Positions 51,232 to 55,802 of a stretch of 55,802 bases of DNA are shown one piece after another. The stretch spans positions 1-55,802 of the forward strand of contig JAGZXV010000013.1 of the NCBI GenBank assembly GCA_018378255.1, given 5' to 3'. This DNA is from Clostridiaceae bacterium (GTDB lineage: Bacteria > Bacillota > Clostridia > Lachnospirales > Lachnospiraceae). A model generated the notes under the pieces. The model searched no databases, was not told the DNA's origin, and saw only the letters and a program-made list of their open reading frames with translations. Within the stretch, counting starts at the first letter, position 1. The number at the start of each line of letters is the position of its first letter. A program made the position numbers and the translations under genes.

Positions 51232-52152
51232 ATGAACGAAGAGAAGAAAAAGGGTCTGACTTCCAAACAAAAAAGGGCCATTCGCAACAACCTGACCGGG
51301 TATGCCTTTGTTTTACCGAACCTGATCGGATATTCCATATTTGTATTTATTCCGGTATGCTTTTCATTTGTTTTAAGCGTGATGCAGTGGGACGGTTCCC
51401 AGGCTCCAATGAAGTTTGTGGGATTTGCCAATTTCGCTCAGATTTTTTCAGATGATGTGTTCACAAAGGCATTTGTCAATACCATCGAATATGCGGCCAT
51501 GACAGTTCTGCCTACGCTGGTGTTGTCTTTGCTCTTAGCTGTGCTTTTGAATTCGAAAATAAAAGGAATCGCGTTGTTCCGGACGTCATTCTTTTTCCCA
51601 TACATCGCTTCGATCGTGGCAGTGGGCGCCGTGTGGAACATGCTGTTCCAGCCGGATTTCGGGCCAATCAATGAAGCGCTGAAATTCATAGGAATCAGCA
51701 ATCCGCCCAGGTGGGTTGTGGATGTAAAATGGGCCATGGTGGCTATTTCCATCGTAAGTGTGTGGAAATACATGGGGTATTACATGATCGTCTATCTGGC
51801 TGCCCTTCAGGGCATTTCCAGTTCCTTATATGAAGCGGCCAGCATTGACGGGGCCAACGGCCTTCAGAAGCTGCGCTATATCACAATCCCGATGCTGACA
51901 CCGACCACATTTTTCGTGCTGATCATGCTCACCATCCAGTGTTTCAAAGTATTCGATCTGGTGTACGTTATGACAGGCGGAGGTCCGGGAAATGCGACCA
52001 AGACAATGGTCAACTACATTTATGAAAAAGCATTTAAGAGCTGGCAGTTAGGGCCGGCGAGCGCGGGCGCAATCATACTGTTTATTGTAGTGTTAATAAT
52101 TACCTTGATCCAGTTCTCAGGCGAGAAAAAATGGTCCAAGGACATGATGTAG
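51232..52152 (+). CDS. ABC sugar transporter permease (MalF/UgpA type)
   Basis: A 306-residue permease with six spans. The EAA loop is LYEAASIDGANGLQKLRYITIP. TGGGPGNATKTMVNYIYEKAF is typical of CUT1 first permeases. The start at 51232 has GGAGG 5 nt upstream; the ATG at 51220 has no site. Works with the binding protein and next permease. Confidence 0.92.
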   Translation: MNEEKKKGLTSKQKRAIRNNLTGYAFVLPNLIGYSIFVFIPVCFSFVLSVMQWDGSQAPMKFVGFANFAQIFSDDVFTKAFVNTIEYAAMTVLPTLVLSLLLAVLLNSKIKGIALFRTSFFFPYIASIVAVGAVWNMLFQPDFGPINEALKFIGISNPPRWVVDVKWAMVAISIVSVWKYMGYYMIVYLAALQGISSSLYEAASIDGANGLQKLRYITIPMLTPTTFFVLIMLTIQCFKVFDLVYVMTGGGPGNATKTMVNYIYEKAFKSWQLGPASAGAIILFIVVLIITLIQFSGEKKWSKDMM

Positions 52153-52173
52153 GAAGGGAGCGGTGAAACGGTT

Positions 52174-53001
52174 ATGAAAACTAGGGAAAAAACAATGAAA
52201 AACATACTGGTTGCAGTGCTGGTCCTCTTATCTCTGCTGATGCTGGTTCCTTTCTACTGGATGGTGATATCCTCATTAAAATTAAATAAGGATGTATTTT
52301 CCATACCGATGAAATGGTGGCCGGATGAAATGCACTGGGAAAACTACCAGATTATCTGGAAAAAGCTTCCGCTTTTGACATTCTTTCTGAATACTGCTAA
52401 ACTAACAATATGTACAACGGCTATCCAGCTGTGTACCAGCTGTTTTGCAGCATATGGGTTTACAAAAACGAAGTTTAAGGGCAGGGATTTGATCTTCTTA
52501 ATGTATGTCACCACAATTGCGGTTCCGTGGCAGGTATACATGATCCCTCAGTTTATCCTGGTATCGAAAATGGGCTTAAATGACACTCACCTGGGACTGA
52601 TCCTGATGCAGGCGTTTTCCGCATTCGGCGTGTTCTTAATCCGCCAGTTCTATATCAGCATTCCTGATGAACTCTGTGAAGCTGCCAGAATTGACGGTCT
52701 GACGGAATTCGGCATTTTCAGAAGAATTGTGTTCCCACTTGGAAAGCCGGCCATGGCTACCCTGGTTATCTTCACATTTACTACGGTATGGAACGACTTT
52801 ATGGGGCCTCTGATCTATCTGAAAACCAAAGAATTAAAGACGATCCAGTTAGGTATCCGTATGTTCATCTCCCAGTATGGGGCTGATTATGCGTGGATCA
52901 TGGCTGCGTCTGTCTGTTCTTTGATCCCTGTTGTGATTGTATTTTTAAGCTGCCAGAAATTCTTCGTTGAAGGGGTTGCTGCCAGCGGCATCAAAGGTTA
53001 A
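52174..53001 (+). CDS. ABC sugar transporter permease (MalG/UgpE type)
   Basis: A 275-residue permease. The EAA loop is LCEAARIDGLTEFGIFRRIVFPLGKPA and the end is CQKFFVEGVAASGIKG, the MalG-type C-terminus. GGAAGGGAG lies before the ATG. It is followed 20 bp later by the GH88 gene. Confidence 0.92.
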   Translation: MKTREKTMKNILVAVLVLLSLLMLVPFYWMVISSLKLNKDVFSIPMKWWPDEMHWENYQIIWKKLPLLTFFLNTAKLTICTTAIQLCTSCFAAYGFTKTKFKGRDLIFLMYVTTIAVPWQVYMIPQFILVSKMGLNDTHLGLILMQAFSAFGVFLIRQFYISIPDELCEAARIDGLTEFGIFRRIVFPLGKPAMATLVIFTFTTVWNDFMGPLIYLKTKELKTIQLGIRMFISQYGADYAWIMAASVCSLIPVVIVFLSCQKFFVEGVAASGIKG

Positions 53002-53021
53002 ACATAAAAAGGAGATTTGGT

Positions 53022-54200
53022 ATGGCACAGACGTTTGAAAGTTTAAGCAAGTACCCGGGGCTGGATCATGATGATGTGAAAAAAGCCCTGGAAGGAGCAA
53101 TCGGAGTGGTGAGAGAGGATTTAGGGAAGTTTACGGACTTTTTCCCATCCTCCAACAGCTTTGACGGATTTTATGAGCAGACGGACAATGTAGAATGGAC
53201 CACCGGGTTCTGGACCGGAGTTTTATGGCTGGCTTACGAAAATACGGATGACGGATGTTTTAAAGAAGCGGCGTTAAAGCAGGTGGACAGCTTTTTAAAC
53301 AGAATCGAGAATAAGATCGATGTGAACCATCACGATATGGGCTTTTTATTCAGCCTGTCCTGTGTTGCTGCTTATAAGCTGACAGGAAGTGAAACCGGAA
53401 AAAAAGCCGCGCTGCTGGCTGCGGATCATCTGGCGGAACGCTACCGTGAAGTTGGAAAATTTCTTCAGGCCTGGGGAAATGTGGGAGAGGCTAAGGAATA
53501 CCGGCTGATCATTGACTGCCTGTTAAATCTGCCGATCCTTTACTGGGCCAGTGAAGTGACCGGAGATCCTTCTTATGCGGATAAGGCGGAAAATCACATT
53601 AAGACAGCCATGCGCTGCGTGCTCCGTCCGGATCATTCCACCTATCATACACATTTTATCGATATGGAAACAGGGGAGCCTACATATGGCGTGACCCACC
53701 AGGGCAACCGCAACAATTCCGCATGGGCCAGAGGGCAGGCCTGGGGAATCTATGGAATCGCCCTCAGCTACCGTTATCTGAAAAAGCCGGAATACGTGGA
53801 TCTGTTTTTCCAGGTTACGGATTATTTCATAGAGCATCTTCCGGAAGATCTGGTTCCTTACTGGGATTTTGATTTCGATACGGGAAGTGATGAGCCAAGG
53901 GATTCTTCCGCATCGGCCATTGCTGTCTGCGGAATTTTAGAAATGTGCAAATATCTGGATCCGGAAACCGGGAAAAAATACAGAGATGCCGCCGATAAGA
54001 TGATGAAGGCCCTGATCGTCCACTGCGCCAATACGGATATAAAGAAGAGCAATGGTCTGCTGCTTCATGGAACCTATGCAAGGGATTCTGAGGAAAATAC
54101 CTGTAAAAACCGGGGCGTGGATGAGTGCAATACCTGGGGCGATTATTTCTATATGGAAGCCCTCACCAGAATGACAAAGGACTGGGAACTGTACTGGTGA
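53022..54200 (+). CDS. ugl: Unsaturated glucuronyl hydrolase, GH88
   Basis: A 392-residue (alpha/alpha)6 enzyme that cleaves the 4,5-unsaturated uronic acid from glycosaminoglycan disaccharides by hydrating the double bond. Key acids are Asp105 in NHHDMGFLF and Asp165 in LIIDCLLNLPILYWAS, 60 apart as in characterised UGL (Asp88/Asp149). EWTTGFWTGVLWLAYE and HQGNRNNSAWARGQAWGIYG are substrate-site motifs. There is no signal peptide, so it acts after import. It shares one base with the sulfatase start. Confidence 0.92.
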   Translation: MAQTFESLSKYPGLDHDDVKKALEGAIGVVREDLGKFTDFFPSSNSFDGFYEQTDNVEWTTGFWTGVLWLAYENTDDGCFKEAALKQVDSFLNRIENKIDVNHHDMGFLFSLSCVAAYKLTGSETGKKAALLAADHLAERYREVGKFLQAWGNVGEAKEYRLIIDCLLNLPILYWASEVTGDPSYADKAENHIKTAMRCVLRPDHSTYHTHFIDMETGEPTYGVTHQGNRNNSAWARGQAWGIYGIALSYRYLKKPEYVDLFFQVTDYFIEHLPEDLVPYWDFDFDTGSDEPRDSSASAIAVCGILEMCKYLDPETGKKYRDAADKMMKALIVHCANTDIKKSNGLLLHGTYARDSEENTCKNRGVDECNTWGDYFYMEALTRMTKDWELYW

Positions 54201-55591
54201 TGAATAAGCCGAATTTATTATATATTTTTGCAGACCAATGGCGTTATGAGGCGATGGGATATGTGAAGGAAGACCAGGTGATAACGCCAAACATCGACCG
54301 CTTTGCCGGTGAGAGCATGTGTTTTTCCAATGCTTACAGCACATTTCCACTGTGTTCCCCTCACCGGGCCTCTCTTATGACAGGGAAATATCCCTTCAGC
54401 GTGGGCATGTGGACCAACTGCAAGATCGGCCTGGAGGAAAAGATCATGCTAAAACCCCAGGAAACCTGCATTGGCAATGTGCTGAAGGATCATGGATACA
54501 AAACGGGATATATAGGTAAATGGCATCTGGATGCATCGGAACTGAATTTCAATCCCCATCCGGAATCAGGAGCGAAAAATTGGGATGCCTATACGCCTCC
54601 GGGTGAGAGGCGGCAGGGATTTGACTATTGGCTTTCCTATGGGGCCGATGACGAACATCTGGATCCTCATTACTGGACAGACAGTCCGAAACAGATCAAG
54701 CCGGGCAAATGGTCCGCAGAATATGAGACAGACCGGGCCATCGATTATATAAGGGACAGAAAGGATGGGGAAGCCCCATTTGCATTGTTCGTATCATATA
54801 ATCCGCCCCATCTTCCCTATGAACTGGTGCCGGACCGGTATTATGAAAAGTTTAAGGATCTTCCTGTCTGCTGGCGGGAGAATGTGCCGGAGGAAATGAG
54901 GACGGAGAAACTGGAAACGATTACAAGGCAGTATTTTGCCGCCGTTCATGGAATTGATGAACAGTTTGGCCGGATTATGGAGTATCTGAGACAGCAGGGG
55001 CTGGAAGAGAATACTTTAGTGGTTCTTTCGGCAGATCACGGTGAGATGCTGGGTTCCCACGGTCTTATGAGCAAGAACGTCTGGTATGAAGAATCGGTCC
55101 ATATTCCGCTCATGATGAGGCAGAAAGGCAGGATTGCCGCCGGAGAATATGAAGGAATATTCGCCAGCCCGGATCACATGCCGACACTTTTAGAGCTGTT
55201 GGAACTTCCGGTGCCGGAAACCTGCCAGGGCTTCAGCCACAAAAAGGCCATGTTTGGACCGGATGAGAAGGTTCCTCAGGATATGTTCATCTGTTCCTAC
55301 CCCGGCGGCGCTGAGATGGTGGCGGAATTTGAAAAGCAGGGCCTCACCCATAAAGCGTATGGATGGAGGGGGATAAAAACGCACCGTTATACCTATGTGG
55401 TGAGCAACGGCTATGCGCCCGGAGAAGAGGTAAAGGAATATCTCTATGATGATTTGAACGACAGATACCAGCTCAATCCCCGGATGATTGAAAGGGAGAC
55501 GAAAGAGGAACTGGTATTGGAATTCAGAAGGAAATTGGCCGAATATCTTGAAGCGGCACAGGATCCGTTTTTGATGACCGGAAGGTGCTGA
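54200..55591 (+). CDS. Cytoplasmic Cys-type sulfatase (family S1)
   Basis: A 463-residue sulfatase. CSPHR with Cys52 is the formylglycine site. NLLYIFADQWRYEAMG and LSADHGEMLGSHGLMSKNVWYEESVHIP bind the metal. No signal peptide. The start at 54200 (MNKPNL) overlaps the GH88 stop by one base (TGATG), giving tight coupling; longer in-frame starts lie inside GH88. It probably removes sulfate from imported disaccharides or the GH88 product. It differs from the sulfatase at 34367, so two substrates or positions are likely. Confidence 0.92.
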   Translation: MNKPNLLYIFADQWRYEAMGYVKEDQVITPNIDRFAGESMCFSNAYSTFPLCSPHRASLMTGKYPFSVGMWTNCKIGLEEKIMLKPQETCIGNVLKDHGYKTGYIGKWHLDASELNFNPHPESGAKNWDAYTPPGERRQGFDYWLSYGADDEHLDPHYWTDSPKQIKPGKWSAEYETDRAIDYIRDRKDGEAPFALFVSYNPPHLPYELVPDRYYEKFKDLPVCWRENVPEEMRTEKLETITRQYFAAVHGIDEQFGRIMEYLRQQGLEENTLVVLSADHGEMLGSHGLMSKNVWYEESVHIPLMMRQKGRIAAGEYEGIFASPDHMPTLLELLELPVPETCQGFSHKKAMFGPDEKVPQDMFICSYPGGAEMVAEFEKQGLTHKAYGWRGIKTHRYTYVVSNGYAPGEEVKEYLYDDLNDRYQLNPRMIERETKEELVLEFRRKLAEYLEAAQDPFLMTGRC

Positions 55592-55650
55592 TAAATGTGG
55601 AGAGCGGCAGGTGAAAAGACCGGCTGGATTTAGCAATCAAATAGATGAAA

Positions 55651-55700
55651 GACAGCTCTGGTATTCGAGTAGAGACGAGTTACCATGGGCTGTTTTTTAT
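55651..55700 (+). terminator. Terminator of the ABC-GH88-sulfatase operon
   Basis: GACAGCTCTGGTA near 55651 pairs with TACCATGGGCTGT (55681-55693), then TTTTT. No gene is seen in the last 100 bases of the window. Confidence 0.75.
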
Positions 55701-55802
55701 TTCATAGATTAGGGTGTCAAAAGACATATATTTAATTGCCTGATTGTAGTTTGTACCTTGAAAATTTAACACGATTTGGTTTTAGATGATGGAAGATTAA
55801 GC

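Noticed and set aside
54125..54199. Longer start for the second sulfatase
   Set aside because: It would overlap GH88 by 76 bases; the normal sulfatase N-terminus begins at 54200.

Overview
The window looks like a chromosomal segment from an anaerobic, spore-forming Firmicute of the Lachnospiraceae type (Lachnoclostridium / Enterocloster / Hungatella-like; an inference from gene content, no rRNA is present). Supporting signs are a cotJABC spore-coat operon, a c-di-AMP (ydaO-type) riboswitch, a hybrid cluster protein, YesMN-type two-component regulation, ECF and sugar ABC transporters, and Cys-type sulfatases without signal peptides. Base composition is fairly even apart from an AT-rich gap at 38.8-39.4 kb. 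No transposase, integrase, tRNA, rRNA or CRISPR array was seen.

Layout. 0-4 kb: the 3' end of a histidine kinase with its LuxR-type response regulator, a TSUP permease plus nagA (N-acetylglucosamine-6-phosphate deacetylase), and a small LytTR regulator. 4.1-10.7 kb: a complete, tightly overlapping jetABCD Wadjet operon, an SMC-like anti-plasmid defence system, followed by uridine phosphorylase. 11.5-16 kb: a LysE exporter divergent from an XRE-cupin regulator, an acetyltransferase behind a structured leader, an OPT oligopeptide transporter and a PqqD-like protein. 16.2-18.6 kb: a Crp/Fnr regulator (HcpR-like) divergent from hcp. 18.7-19.8 kb: cotJABC on the minus strand, including cotJA, which is only 55 codons. 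19.9-24.5 kb: a small membrane protein, a c-di-AMP riboswitch with an NhaC antiporter, a wall-binding-repeat exported protein and an acyltransferase.

24.7-37 kb is a carbohydrate region. It has a fucose-isomerase-like enzyme, a UroD-family methyltransferase-like protein, an AraC regulator, a LacI regulator and an operon of an ABC sugar importer, class II aldolase, sulfatase and SIS-domain isomerase. Three copies of one CG-centred operator (before the isomerase-like gene, before lacI and before the ABC operon) suggest a single LacI regulon for a sulfated (amino)sugar. 37-46 kb: an ECF S-component and a nucleoside-kinase-like protein, an AraC regulator with a PocR-like sensor, a nucleotidyltransferase plus NahK-like sugar-1-kinase, an unusual IMP dehydrogenase of the Tritrichomonas type, and a zinc-ribbon/TPR membrane protein. 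46-55.6 kb: a YesMN two-component system divergent from an ABC importer, GH88 unsaturated glucuronyl hydrolase and sulfatase operon, which fits uptake and breakdown of sulfated glycosaminoglycan disaccharides. nagA, the NahK-like kinase and the SIS/aldolase pair could take the released amino sugars further.

The least explained structures are three tandem 135-bp hairpin-rich repeats at 28.45-28.86 kb with a shortened inverted relative at 40.36 kb, several long inverted repeats, and an AT-rich gap with a strong promoter and a terminator but no convincing gene.
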